Shown piece after piece: positions 16,755 to 27,760 of a DNA stretch of 64,000 bases; position 1 is the stretch's first letter; every line of letters begins with the position of its first letter. A program made the position numbers and the translations under genes. The stretch comes from DATAES01 sp963721305 (lineage in GTDB: Bacteria; Actinomycetota; Acidimicrobiia; Acidimicrobiales; JACDCH01), in assembly GCA_963721305.1 (NCBI GenBank), contig CAVRIR010000005.1, positions 372,001 to 436,000 on the forward strand. Reading direction: 5' to 3'. The notes beneath the pieces are model-generated. The model ran no database searches, was not told the origin of the DNA, and saw nothing but the letters and a program-made list of their open reading frames with translations.

Positions 16755-17759
16755 TCACCGCGCGAGCAGCGGGAACCGCAGGGTGAAGCCCTCGGAGCAG
16801 TAATCGATCGTTCCGCCGCTTGCCTGCACCAGCCGGCGAGCGATGGCGAGGCCGAGACCGGTTCCGCCTTGGCCGTCGAGTGCGACGAAGGGTGCGAACG
16901 CTCGGTCCACTGAATCGTCGGCCAGTCCCGGGCCGTCGTCGTTGACGGTGATCACGGCGACACTGCCTTGCGACGCCGCAGTGAGCGCGACCTCGTTCTT
17001 CGCATGACGGCGAGCGTTGTCGAGCAGGCAGCTCAACGCTTCGGTCACCCCTTCGCCACTCACTCGCGCTTTGAGCGGCGCGCCGTCCAGAAGATTCACC
17101 TCGAACTGCAGATCAGGTGCGAGCGCACGCTGGCGTTCGATCTCGTCGGTGCAGAGCACGGCGAGATCGGTCGGCGCACGTGGATGCGGATCCTGCTCGA
17201 GACGGACATAACGCAACGTCGCGGACACGAGTTGTCCGATCCGATGCGTCTCGCGTGAGATTCGCAGGTACGCCTCCTCGTGCGCCTCGTCCGCTCCTTC
17301 GGCGAGCAGCGCCTGCGCGGTAGCGCCGGCCGTGGCCGTCGGCGTGCGCAACTGATGCGCGATGAACGCGAGGAACTCCTGCGATCGTCGCTCGGACTCG
17401 CGCGCATGACGTGCCGCGTCACGGAGAGCTCGCAACAGGTACACGATGAACAGGAGGATCGCCGATCGGAAGATCGAGTTCGTGGCGACGACGCCGAACG
17501 ACGAACCTGTGTCACCGAGGCTCCACAGCACGGCGGCAATCACTGCGAGCGCGCTCGCCGCGATGCCGCTACAGAGGATCGCGGCGACGGCTACGGGGAT
17601 GATGTAGAAGACGCCGAGGCTGACGCCGCTGACCGCGTCGTCGATCACACGCACGATCAGGACGATGAGCACACAGACGCCGAGCGCCAGCAGCTCGCGC
17701 ACGCCTCGGAGCCGCTCGGGCTCGCCGAGCGTGCCGAAGCCCCTCGCCCGCTCAGGCAC
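16755..17759 (-). CDS. Membrane sensor histidine kinase
   Basis: This 334-residue kinase has a compact N-terminal membrane region of about three to five helices (residues 20-115, e.g. LLALGVCVLIVLIVRVI) with little extracellular loop. HisKA follows with the phospho-acceptor in FIAHQLRTPTA, then HATPase with LLDNARRHAKNE, NDDGPGL and GGTGLGLAIA. The GTG start overlaps the response regulator stop by 8 bases, so the regulator comes first and the two form a coupled two-component pair. The small sensory part suggests it senses membrane state or an intracellular cue. The target is unknown. Confidence 0.88.
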   Translation of the reverse strand: MPERARGFGTLGEPERLRGVRELLALGVCVLIVLIVRVIDDAVSGVSLGVFYIIPVAVAAILCSGIAASALAVIAAVLWSLGDTGSSFGVVATNSIFRSAILLFIVYLLRALRDAARHARESERRSQEFLAFIAHQLRTPTATAGATAQALLAEGADEAHEEAYLRISRETHRIGQLVSATLRYVRLEQDPHPRAPTDLAVLCTDEIERQRALAPDLQFEVNLLDGAPLKARVSGEGVTEALSCLLDNARRHAKNEVALTAASQGSVAVITVNDDGPGLADDSVDRAFAPFVALDGQGGTGLGLAIARRLVQASGGTIDYCSEGFTLRFPLLAR

Positions 17760-18456
17760 GGATCACGTAGCCGAGACTGCGCTCGGTGTAGATCACCCTC
17801 GGCCCGTGCTCTTCGAGCTTGCGACGCAGGGCACTGACGTGGACCTCGACGAGGTTCGGATCCAGATCGCCGAACCCCCACACGAGCGCGAGCAACCGCC
17901 GCTTGCTGACGGGCGTGCCGCGATGACGGGCGAGCATCGCGAGGATGTCGAACTCCAACGAAGTCAGCGCGAGATCGACACCGTCGCGGGTGACCTCTCG
18001 ACGCATCTCATCGATGATGATGTCGTAGACCTCGATCGTCGGCGATGTCAGCCGTCCCGCTCGCCGCAGCACCGCGGTCACGCGGGCCACGAGCTCGGGT
18101 ACGGCGAACGGCTTCACGATGTAGTCGTCGGCGCCCAGCTCGAACCCGCGGAGCCGGTTGCCGAGTCCGTCCGACGCGGTCAGGAAGACGAACGGCACGT
18201 CGAAGCGCGCCCGGATCAGCTCGGCCAGACCGAAACCGTCGATGCCCTCGCCGAGCTCGATGTCGATGAGCGTCAGGTCGGGCCGGAACCTCTCCAGCTC
18301 CTGCAGCGCATCCGCCGCGGATCCCCAGGGCGCGACGCGGAAGCCGGCGCTTTCGAGGACATCGGTGACCACTTGGCGCAGCGGGTCGTCGTCCTCGACG
18401 ACGGCGACACGGGCGAGCTCGTCCTTCGGCCCACCGCTGCGCTGCTGACCGGCCAC
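17752..18456 (-). CDS. OmpR-family response regulator
   Basis: This 234-residue regulator has a receiver domain (about 15-130) with the acidic pair EDDD, the phospho-accepting Asp in TLIDIELGEG, and the conserved Lys in YIVKPFAVPEL. A winged-helix DNA-binding domain follows (about 140-234), with LTSLEFDILAMLARHRG and VEVHVSALRRKLE. It would be phosphorylated by the kinase encoded just downstream and then control transcription. The DNA site cannot be read. Confidence 0.9.
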   Translation of the reverse strand: MAGQQRSGGPKDELARVAVVEDDDPLRQVVTDVLESAGFRVAPWGSAADALQELERFRPDLTLIDIELGEGIDGFGLAELIRARFDVPFVFLTASDGLGNRLRGFELGADDYIVKPFAVPELVARVTAVLRRAGRLTSPTIEVYDIIIDEMRREVTRDGVDLALTSLEFDILAMLARHRGTPVSKRRLLALVWGFGDLDPNLVEVHVSALRRKLEEHGPRVIYTERSLGYVIRA

Positions 18457-18493
18457 GCTCCATTGTCCTCCGTCGCGGGCGACGCACGGTGGT

Positions 18494-18691
18494 TCAGGTT
18501 TCTTCAGGATCTTGGGCGACCGCCCCGTGGTCGCGGCACCGGGCCTCTGCCCTCGTCGGGGTCACCAGGACCGTCATGCGCCGGCCGCAGGTCGGGCAGA
18601 ACCGAGCCGGATCCAGAGGCCGCCGGCAGTTGCCGTCGCACTCGCCGATGGGGCGGCCACAGCCGACGCAGTAACCCGTGAGTGCTGTCAC
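18494..18691 (-). CDS. bsaP: Biotin synthase auxiliary protein (BsaP-like)
   Basis: This 65-residue zinc-ribbon-like protein has two Cys pairs, YCVGCGRP and FCPTCGRRMTVLVTPT, then ARCRDHG. This matches the small actinobacterial protein encoded directly after bioB (Rv1590 in Mycobacterium tuberculosis), now called BsaP, which is reported to support biotin synthase by helping maintain its iron-sulfur cluster. Its start overlaps the bioB stop by 4 bases, giving coupled translation. Its small size, Cys pattern and position together make the call good. Confidence 0.8.
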   Translation of the reverse strand: MTALTGYCVGCGRPIGECDGNCRRPLDPARFCPTCGRRMTVLVTPTRAEARCRDHGAVAQDPEET

Positions 18692-19701
18692 AGGACCTTG
18701 GAGAGCACCCCGATCGGCATACGGAGGTCGTCGAGCATCTGGAGGTCGTCGTCAGGGCTGCGTCCAAGCGTCGTGAGGTAGTTGCCGACGATGAGCGCGT
18801 TGATACCGGCCGTCATGCCGAGCGACTGGAGCTCTCGCAGCGTCACCTCTCGCCCGCCCGCGTAGCGCAGGATCACGTCGGGCAGCCCGAGCCGGAACAG
18901 CGCGATCCACCGGATGGCTTCGAGCGGTTGCACCAGCGGGCGGTCACCGAGAGGGGTCCCGGGGCGAGGGTTCAGGAAATTGATCGGCACCTCGGCCGGT
19001 GACACCTCGCGCAGCTGGCCGATGAGCTCGAGGCGTTGCGTGTCGGACTCACCCATGCCGAGGAGCACGCCGCAACACAGCTCCATGCCGAGCTCGCGCA
19101 CGAGCTCACAGGTCTCGAACCGCTCCTGCCACGTGTGGGTCGTGACGATCTCACCGAAGAACGAACGTGCGGTCTCGAGGTTGTGGTTGTACCGGTGTAC
19201 GCCCGCGGCCGCGAGTCGCTCGCCCTGACCGCGGGTGAGGATGCCCGCGGAGACGGCCACATTCAGTCCCGTGCGCTCGCGCACCAGCGGCGCGATGCGG
19301 ACGAGCTGGTCCATCACGATGGGATTCGGCCCCCGCACGGCGAGCACGATGCAGAACTCGCTCGCGCCGAGCGCTTTGGTCTCCTCGGCCGCCGCGAGGA
19401 TCTCGTCGGCATCGAGGAACGGCGTGGCCTTGACCGGCGTGTCGAACTTCGAGGACTGCGAACAGAAGTGGCAGTCCTCCGGGCAACCGCCGGTCTTCGC
19501 CGACAGAATTCCCTCCACCTCGACTTCGGGACCGCACCACGCCAGGCGCACCTCATGGGCGAGCGCGGCGAGCGAGGGCGTCGACTCCGGCGGCAGCTCG
19601 GCGAGGGCGGCGAGCTCGTCGAGCTCGAGCGGGCGGCGCTCGACCAGCAGCGCGTCGCCGGCGCCGGCGAGGAGGGAACGGGCACTGAGAACGGTTGTCA
19701 T
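18688..19701 (-). CDS. bioB: Biotin synthase
   Basis: This 337-residue radical SAM enzyme inserts sulfur into dethiobiotin. The [4Fe-4S] SAM-cluster motif is CPEDCHFCSQSSKFDTP, preceded by ILSAKTGG. YNHNLETARSFF and INFLNPRPGTPLG are also diagnostic, and the conserved Arg near ILRYAGGRE belongs to the auxiliary cluster site. Two further in-frame ATGs lie upstream (19716, 19758); the one at 19701 gives a normal N-terminus and leaves 29 bases to the divergent rpe. No other bio genes are in the window. Confidence 0.95.
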   Translation of the reverse strand: MTTVLSARSLLAGAGDALLVERRPLELDELAALAELPPESTPSLAALAHEVRLAWCGPEVEVEGILSAKTGGCPEDCHFCSQSSKFDTPVKATPFLDADEILAAAEETKALGASEFCIVLAVRGPNPIVMDQLVRIAPLVRERTGLNVAVSAGILTRGQGERLAAAGVHRYNHNLETARSFFGEIVTTHTWQERFETCELVRELGMELCCGVLLGMGESDTQRLELIGQLREVSPAEVPINFLNPRPGTPLGDRPLVQPLEAIRWIALFRLGLPDVILRYAGGREVTLRELQSLGMTAGINALIVGNYLTTLGRSPDDDLQMLDDLRMPIGVLSKVL

Positions 19702-19730
19702 GACGGGCGGCGACATTATCGTCGGACGGG

Positions 19731-20414
19731 ATGCCCACTCGCCCGATCCGCATCGCACCGTCGGTGCTCCCTGCTGACTTCGCCCGCCTCGGCGAGGAGT
19801 GCGCCGCGCTCGAGAAGGCCGGTGTCGACCTCATCCAGTGGGATGTCATGGACGGCCAGTTCGTTCCCAACCTCACGTTCGGCCCTGACCTGGTCGCGGC
19901 CTGTCGCCCCCACGCGTCCATCCCATTCGAGGCCCATCTCATGGTGGAGACCCCGGACCTGCTCGTGGAACGGTGGGTCGAGGCCGGTTGCGAGCGACTG
20001 ATCGTGCACGCGGAATCGACGATCCACCTGCACCGAACGCTCTCTCATGTCCGTGACGCGGGCGCGGCGGCGGGCGTCGCCCTCAATCCGTCGACTTCGG
20101 CGTCGGCCGTCGCGCACGTGCTCGATCTCGTCGATCTCGTGCTCGTGATGACCGTCAACCCCGGCTTCGGCGGCCAGCACTACATCGCCACGATGGAGCC
20201 GAAGATCGCCGAGGTGCGAGCGATGATCGATGCGTCGGGCTACGACGTCGACGTCGAGGTGGACGGTGGGCTCGACACCACGACCGTGGGCGGCGCCATC
20301 GAAGCCGGTGCCAACGTCATCGTCGCCGGAAGTGCGTTGTTCCGGGACCCGAAGGGACTCGAGCACGCAGTCACCGAGCTGCGCGCCGCGGCCGAGTCAG
20401 CCCGCCGCCGCTGA
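19731..20414 (+). CDS. rpe: Ribulose-phosphate 3-epimerase
   Basis: This 227-residue TIM-barrel enzyme interconverts ribulose 5-phosphate and xylulose 5-phosphate in the pentose phosphate pathway. It starts RIAPSVLPADFARLGEE and has DVMDGQFVPNLTFGP, HLMVETPD, the VNPGFGGQ phosphate loop and DGGLDTTTV near the end. The metal-binding His and two Asp positions are all present. It converges on the AddA-like gene with an 18-base overlap of the two stops. Confidence 0.95.
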   Translation: MPTRPIRIAPSVLPADFARLGEECAALEKAGVDLIQWDVMDGQFVPNLTFGPDLVAACRPHASIPFEAHLMVETPDLLVERWVEAGCERLIVHAESTIHLHRTLSHVRDAGAAAGVALNPSTSASAVAHVLDLVDLVLVMTVNPGFGGQHYIATMEPKIAEVRAMIDASGYDVDVEVDGGLDTTTVGGAIEAGANVIVAGSALFRDPKGLEHAVTELRAAAESARRR

Positions 20415-23400
20415 TCCGGTCGCGATGGCGCGCGCCTCGTCGACCGCGCCCGGCAGGTCTTCGATCTGATACTCGACGGCGCGGTCTCGTCCGCAGAAGA
20501 CCAACACGGCGCGCGCAACGGGGCGTCCGAGAACTTGGCCGACGGCGAGCGCGTACGCGCCGGCCTGCAGCCTGTACCGCGCGCCGACCTCGGCCGCAGC
20601 CTCGGGCGTCGTGGCACGGTCGGTCTTGTAGTCGACGACGACGAGCTCACCGCGCCCGTCTTCGAACAGCAGGTCGACGTAGCCCTCGACCAGCGGGGCG
20701 CCTCCGACCCGGACCGCGCTCGGACCTGCGGGCGCGGCGACATACAACTCGCGCCATCGCTTGCCGCGCGGCGCGGCCCGCGCCTCGCCGATGACGACCG
20801 ACTCGAGCGCGCCCGCCGCGCGCCGCGCCACTTCGTCGGCGTCATCCTTCGCGGTGAGGCCCTCGCGTGCCGCCTCGACGGCTGCGAGCAGCGGCACATC
20901 GCTCGGATCATCGAAGTCGACCGACTGAAGCACAGCGTGCACGGCGCGGCCGAGCGCGGTGCCTCCTCGGTGCAACGCCGGGCGCGGCACACCGGGCTCG
21001 CCCTCGTCCCCGGCGGTCGCATCGACCGGATCGGTTGGCTCGAGATCGTCGGCCTCGCCGGACTCGCGCGCGAGCGCGGTCGCCGCCCACACCCGCCGGC
21101 GCGCCGCGGCCGCCAGCAACTCGTCACGCGCGCCGAGCCACGCCGCGCGTTCGTCGACGGTCATCGGCTCGAGCCCATGGGTCGCGGCATCGACCGGCAG
21201 CGTGAGCTGATCGCCCATTGCCGCCTCTCGCCACCAGCCCGCGGCAGCGTCGCGACTCGCGCTCCACAGCGCGGCCGCCGCGCTCTGGGCCGACGAACCC
21301 TTCGCGGCGTGATGGAGGCTGATCACGAGGTGGTCGCGCGCGCACGTGTCGCGGCGACGTACAGCAGACGCTTGGCCTCGTGCTCGTCGGCGTCGGAGGC
21401 GGCACCCGCGAGCGCTCCGTAGCCGGGCGTGGCGAAGCGGGCGCTCTGCCGACCGACCGCGACCTCCGGCCTCCGGTCGCCGTACAGCACGGACGGGCCT
21501 GATGCCTTCGGCCGCGAGCTCAAGCCGGCCAGCACCACGATCGGGAACTCGAGACCCTTCGACCCGTGGATCGTGAGGATGCGCACCGCATCGTCGTCCG
21601 GCTCGGGCGCGGGCGCTTCGACCACTGCTGCGTTCTCGTCGGTCTGCAGCTGAGCCCACGCGACGAAGTCGCCGAGAGAAGCGCCGCCCGCTTCGACGAA
21701 CGCCCGGGCCTGGTCGATCACGAACCGCAGCCTGCGCCAGTGATCGCGGGGGCGACGCTGCACGAAGGTGAGCTCGATCAGCCTGCGCTCGCGCACGACG
21801 CGCTCGACGAGCACGTTGACCGGCAGATCGCTGCGCAGGTCGTGGTAGCTCGCCAGGGCCGCCATGCCGTCCGCGACCGGATGATCGTCGGGGATGTCGT
21901 CGGGCCGAGCGGCCTGGTGGTCCCACCGACCACCTGCCCGCGTCCACTCGAGCAGGTCGATGTCGGAGCACGCGAAGCCCGGCGAGCGCAACGCAGCCAC
22001 GATGGCGACCCGGTCGTCCGGGTCGTCGATGGCTGACAGGATCGACAGCACCTCACGTACGGCATCGGTCGCCCAGACGAGCGAACGACTCTCGATGCGA
22101 TAGGGGACGTCGAGGCGATCGAGCGATCGCTCGAGCTGACGCAACGGCGTTCGGGTCGGGACGAGGATCGCGATGTCGTCGAACCGCGTCGGTCGCCAAC
22201 CATCGGTCAATCGTTCGTCGAAGACCGGCCACGCCTCGACCTTCATCGTGACGATCAGGCGCGCCAGGTCTTCGGCTTCCTGCTCGCGCAACTCGATGGC
22301 GCGCGCCTCGGGCACGCGCGAACCGACGACCACGACTGCGGGTGCGTCGCGGACGTCGGGTCGGAACGGGGCGAGCTCCTCGTAGCGCGGTTGCACACCT
22401 TCGGCACCGTCGGCGATCACGGCACGGAACACGCGGTTCACCCACTCGAGCAACGGTGCGATCGTTCGGAAGTTCTGGTCGAGGCGTTCGACCCCGTCGG
22501 GGAACAAGCGCTTCGTGCGGTCCCAGAGCGAGATGTCGGCGCCGCGGAAGCCGTAGATCGACTGCTTGGGGTCGCCGACGAGCAGGACCTTGCCCGGCTG
22601 CAGCTCCGCCTCTTCCCACGGCGGTGGATCCTCGGCGGGATCCTCGGCCGCCAGTGCGAACGCGATGTCGAGTTGCAGCGGATCGGTGTCCTGGAACTCG
22701 TCGATGAGGATGACATCGATCCGCGATGACAACGCAGTGCGCACGGCGGCGTTCGATCGGAGCAGGTCTCGTGCGTGGACGAGCAGGTCGTGGAACTCGA
22801 GTCGACCGTCTCGTTTGCGCTGATCGACGCCGTCGAGGGTGAACGACGCGAGGCGCGGCATCAGCCGCTCGATCACCGCCGTACGGAGTCCGTGCAACAA
22901 CGACGTGGTGGCTTCGACGGCGGACGACAGCGCCTTGATCGTCGGCGGCTTGGCGTCGCCCCAGACCTCCCTCTTTCCCTTGTTGCCTGGCGATGAGAGG
23001 CGTTGTTGACCGGCCAGGACGTGGACGACCTCGAGCTCGTCACGGGCCGTCACCCCGTCGTCGAGCAGGTCCCGCAGCTGAACCCACCACCGGACCGCCT
23101 CGGCAAGGGTGTCGTCTTCGACGTCTGCATGTGCCCCCGCCACCCGGACGGCCTCGTCGATCGCGGCGACGATCGGGACGGGGTCGACGTCCGGGAGCGG
23201 TGGTACCGGAAAATCGATGCCGACGAGCTGATCCCATCGATCGTGGAGGAGCTTGGCGAGGTCGCGCAGCGCGTCGGGTCGCAGCTCCAACGCGTGCGCG
23301 ACCAGCAAGTCGCGGGCAAACGTAGAGTCGGCGAACAGCTCGTCGCGGAATTGCTTCCATCGTTCGTTGAACCGAACCCGCGCCTGCACGTCGTCTTCGA

Positions 23401-23812
23401 CCTCGAACGCCGGGGGGAGGCCCGCGTCGAGCGGGTACTCGGCCAGCACTCGGTGCGCGAACCCGTGCAGCGTCGTGATCGTGGCGGTGTCGAGCCGCTC
23501 GCGGGCGAGACCGCAACGGGCGCGCTCATCGGCCGGCAGCCGGTGATCGATCGCCGCGAGCTCGAGCGCTCGTCGCACGCGGTCTCGTAGCTCGGCGGCC
23601 GCCGCCTCGGTGAACGTGATCGCGACCAGATTGCCGATCTCGCGCACGGTGCCGGTGGCAACGAGGCGGACCACACGGTCGACGAGCACGCGCGTCTTGC
23701 CCGTGCCCGCGCCCGCCTCGACGAAGAGGTTGCGATGAAGGTCGTCGCGGATTCGGGCCCGGCTGTCGTGGTCGATCTCGAGCAGCGGCGGTTCGGAGGT
23801 GAGCGCGCTCAT
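20397..23812 (-). pseudogene. AddA/UvrD-like helicase-nuclease with one frameshift
   Basis: Together the two frames encode about 1,135 residues of a UvrD/RecB-type DNA repair helicase. The first frame (23812 to 21323) has Walker A (EAGAGTGKTRVL), Walker B (LIDEFQDTDPLQ), GDPKQSIYGFRGAD and motif VI up to RLLYVAATRAR, then stops. The expected continuation DHLVISLHHAAKG is in the next frame and runs to the RecB-type nuclease (VVVDYKTDRA, then YRLQAGAYALAV). The slip is in a CG run at about 21335-21344, where two bases appear to be added. It follows the AddB-like gene by 16 bases. It is either a real disruption or a sequence error. Confidence 0.82.
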
Positions 23813-23828
23813 CGCTCGCCGTCCGCGC

Positions 23829-26800
23829 TCATTGCTCGACGTCCGCGCCGACGACATCGTCGGCGACCGTGACCGCTTCCGCGAGCTCGACGTAGTCGCG
23901 CAACTCGGCGCGCTCGCGCAACGCGACCCACTGCTCGCCTCGACCCGCCGGACAGAGCCTGTCGTACGGGCAGTACGCGCAGTTGTGATGCGTCTGGCCG
24001 ATCGCCGGTCGCCATTCCTCGTCGCCGGGCCGCGCCGGGAACACGCCCTCTTCGATGCCCTGCGCGATCGTGCGCATGACCACGCCGAACCTGTCTCGGG
24101 CGGCCGCGTCGATCGGGCCGCCGAGCAACTGGATGACGCCCCGCTGTCCGATGAACCAGTAGTACGCGTCGACAGCCGCGGCGTCGGGATACGCAGCGCG
24201 CGCCGCAGCGGCATAGATCGGCAGCTGCAGCAGCGTGCCCCTCGCCACGATGTCGTGTTCGGCGTGGCCCCGGTCGAGCACCGCATACCCCGCGGACGAT
24301 CCGGTCTTGTAGTCGAGGATGACGAGCCGGCGGCCGTCCGCCGAGCGGTCGATGCGATCGACCATGCCGCGAAAGCGCACCTGTCGGTCGTTGCCGATGT
24401 CGACCGCGACCGGCTCGACCGGCTCGTCGTCATCGCTATCGGTGAGGCCGAACCGGTATTCGACGGCCACCGGCTCGACGCCGGCGAGCCGCGGATCGAT
24501 GTCGCCGACGGCGAGGACGTGGTGCAAGTGGCGACGCAGCGCTCGCCATTCGGCGTCCCACAGCAGGGGTCGACCCGTTCGGCCTTGCGCGGCGGAAGTG
24601 GGCTTCCAGGTCGGCAGCGATGTCGTCGATGGCGCGGGGCTCGCCGTCGATGCGCGAGCGGAAGTACTGCTCGAGCACGGCGTGCACCAGCGTTCCCCGA
24701 TCCGCCGGGCTGATGGTCTCGGCCTCGCCCGGATCCTCGAGGCCATCGAGATCGAGCACGTGGCTGAGGAAGTACCGGAACGGACACGTTGCCCACAGCT
24801 GCAATGACGTCGCCGAGCGCGGATGTTGGAGGTCGTCCGCCAGCTCGTCCCAGCGTCCGACCGACCCTGACCACTCGCCGAACGCGCCCGTGATCCGCGC
24901 CGTGGCCGCCTCGAGTCCGCGACGGAGCCCGGCCGCGCCCACGACCGGGAGCTGGTCGAGCGGCTGGTGAGCGGCGCGCGCACGGACCAGTTCGCTCACG
25001 TCGAGCTCGGTGGGAGTCGCCGGCGCGCCGCCGCCGGCCAACCACCACTCGAACGACGGGAGGTCGACGAACCACGACGAGGCGCGGTCGTCGTCGCGCA
25101 ATCGGGCGACGTCGTCTGTGTCGACGCGCTCGCCGAGCAACGACGAGCACTGCTCGAGCACGAACGGTGCAGGCTGGCGTGTGCGTTGCTCGCGTGGGTC
25201 GGCGACCGGAAACGTGAGTGTGCACGCGTCCCCCGCGACCGCCATGACCGCGAGCACGTCGCGCTCCTCCTCCCCCGCGGTCATGCCGCGCCGGCGGAGT
25301 GCAGGGCCCGCAGGGCGTCGATCGTGGTCGGGCAACAGCGGATCGTCGGCGGCGTGAGGTGGGAACGAGCCTTCGGAACAGCCGAGAACGATGACCTCGT
25401 CGAGATCTGCGCCGGCGGTCTCGGACAGTCGACCGACGAACACGCCCTGCCCGAAGGTGCCCACGCGACCAGCGGGCTTCGACAGCTCGTGCTCGACCAC
25501 ACGACGGAACGATTGCGGCCCTGGCAGCGGTTCGATCTCGTCGAGGGTCGCCAACCCTTCGAGCAGTTCGACGATCGCGGCTCGGGATCGCTGCTCACCG
25601 TCGGGCCAACCGGCAGCGACTCCATCGCCTCCGAGGTAGAGGTGGAGCAGCCGCAAGGCCCAACGACTCAAGGCGCTCCACGACCGCTTGTCGCCGGGAT
25701 CGCTGTCACTCGCCAGCCGCTCGACGAAGACCAGCAGCGCGTCGAGCTCGCTGACACGCCGTTGGAGGGCGCCAGTGCGGCCGCCTGAATCCGTGCCGGT
25801 TGCCTGGTCGTCGTGGCCCGTCGCGAGCGGCAGCGTCAGCGCGCCCGGTTCGCCCCGCGCCCCTCCCGCCCGCACCATACGTTCGACCGCCTCGTCTCGG
25901 GCCGCGCCGAGCCGCTGCCGCCATTGGCCGAGACCGAGCACGACGCCGGCGTCGCGCGCCACACGGTCCCACCGGTCAGGACGGGCACGCCCACCAGCGG
26001 GGTCGCGGACCGGCGCGCCGCGCAGCACGCGCATGAGGTCGTCGCGCCGATGACCGTTGGCAGGCCATTGCAAGAGCCCGAGCAGCACCCGACCCGTGAT
26101 GCTCTGGCAGAGCTGCATGGCCGCCGGTGCGCTGTGCGGGATGCCGGCGGCGGCCAGTTCCTCGTGGACCAGCAGGGTGTATGGCGACTGCACCCTCGAA
26201 ACGATTGCCATGCGATCGAGGGCGACGCCCGCAGCGATGCGTTCGACGACCCGCCGGGTGGCGACGCGAGCTTCCTCACCGGGGTCAGCAGCGCGAACGA
26301 TGGTCGATGCAAGCGCGGGGATCGCATCAGGCGCGCCGCCGTCGACACTCGTCGGCGTCATCATCCCGATGCCGGCCAGCTGCTCGAGCATTCGCGCTTG
26401 CGGCTCGTCGGCCCGTTCGCGCCCCGCGACACCGATGACTGCATACAGCACGTGGTGTTCGTGGATCGCCCCGAGCAGCGCCACATCGGCAGCTTCGAGG
26501 CGGCGCGGCACGTACAGCACCACCGCACCGATCTCGTCGATCACCGCGTCATGGGCGACGAGCGCGTCGACGGCGAGCTCGGTGACGTCGTGATCGTCGA
26601 GCCAGTCCTTGGCCGCACGCCGGTACGAGCGAAACAGGTCGACGACCTCGGCCGCGCGCGAGCCGGAGGCCGCGAGTTGCGCGAGCGCGGCCGCGTCGAG
26701 CGGTCGCAGGTCGTCGAACGTACGTAGCAGCGCGTCAACCGTTGCCGGATGATCGACGGCGCCCGTGAGGCGCGCCCGTTCGTGCACGAGCACGGTGCGC

Positions 26801-27102
26801 GCCAGCGCGGCGCGCTGCAACGGACTGAGCGGATGCCGGCCGTCGGTCGCCAACCGCTTGCCCGCCAAGCGAGCAGCCAATCCCGGAAGCACCAACGTGT
26901 CGAGCGCAACCACGCCGCCGGTCGTCGCGAGCCGTCGACGAATGGTCAGCCCGACCAAAGCGGACGGAACGACGACGGTGACAGGCGCGAGCGGGTCGTC
27001 GCGCTTGACGGCCGACACCGCATCGGCCAGGGCTTCGACCGCCGGCGCGCCGAAGGGGACAACGCGCACGACGGCGCCTGTTCGTGTGGCCCCTTTCACC
27101 AT
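23829..27102 (-). pseudogene. AddB-like exonuclease subunit with one frameshift
   Basis: About 1,090 residues of an AddB/AdnA-like partner are spread over two frames. The N-terminal helicase-like part lacks a Walker A motif, as in inactive-helicase subunits. The first frame runs to about 24590 (IDDIAADLEAHFRR), and the second picks up GRTGRPLLWDAEWRAL and continues to the end. The C-terminal nuclease has ILDYKTGSS and QLPIYAAAA. Four Cys (one in WATCPFRYF, three in CAYCPYDRLC) would bind the iron-sulfur cluster typical of AddB. The slip near 24583-24592 looks like one extra base. With its neighbour it would process double-strand DNA ends. Confidence 0.78.
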
Positions 27103-27140
27103 GACATCGGACCATACCGAGGGGGTGTGACACTGAGCCG

Positions 27141-27581
27141 ATGAGAGTCGCCGTCGCCGCCACGCTCGTGCTCGCGGCGATGCTCGGTTCGGCGTGCAGC
27201 AGTGGCGGCAGCGGCGGCAGCACCCAGGCGTTCTGCGATTCGCTGCGCTCCGGCGACAATCCCCTGGACGTCTTCAACCGGTACGACCCCACCAACCTCG
27301 CGACGGCCAGGGATCAGCTGCAGCGCGGGGTCGATCGGTTGAAGCAGCTCGAGCAGGCTGCGCCGTCGGAGATCCACAACGACGTGCAGGTGCTGGTCGA
27401 CGTCGGTTCCCGAGTCGTCACCGCACTGGATCCGGCGTCGGACAACACGGCCGCACCCGACTTCACCGCCGACGCGCAGCGGGTCACGGACGCCAGCGCG
27501 GCCGTGCACAACTTCGCGTCGACGCACTGCGGGATCGATCTCGACTCGGGGTCACCAGGCTCGGTGCCCACCGGTAGCTGA
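27141..27581 (+). CDS. Small secreted lipoprotein, function unknown
   Basis: This 146-residue protein has a signal peptide ending in the lipobox LGSAC, so the mature protein would be lipid-anchored at the Cys outside the membrane. A Gly/Ser-rich linker follows, then a helical domain with two Cys (FCDSLRSG and THCGIDL) that could form a disulfide. It is divergent from the AddB-like gene. No family is recognised. Confidence 0.7.
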   Translation: MRVAVAATLVLAAMLGSACSSGGSGGSTQAFCDSLRSGDNPLDVFNRYDPTNLATARDQLQRGVDRLKQLEQAAPSEIHNDVQVLVDVGSRVVTALDPASDNTAAPDFTADAQRVTDASAAVHNFASTHCGIDLDSGSPGSVPTGS

Positions 27582-27760
27582 CTGCGGACTGCCCTTCTCG
27601 AAGAGGGCGATCGCTGCTGATACTTGTCCATCCGCCGCAAGAGTGGTAACACAACCGCAACCTGCTCGATCAGACAGACCTATTTGACCCGGCCGTATCG
27701 GCCAAATGGAACGCATTCCACGAACCGTCTCTCTAGGTTCTGGTCCCGAGGAGTTCGGAA

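Noticed and set aside
27592..27609. Terminator after the small lipoprotein (GCCC...GGGC)
   Set aside because: Only the outer four base pairs match; the inner stem is mismatched and no T run follows.
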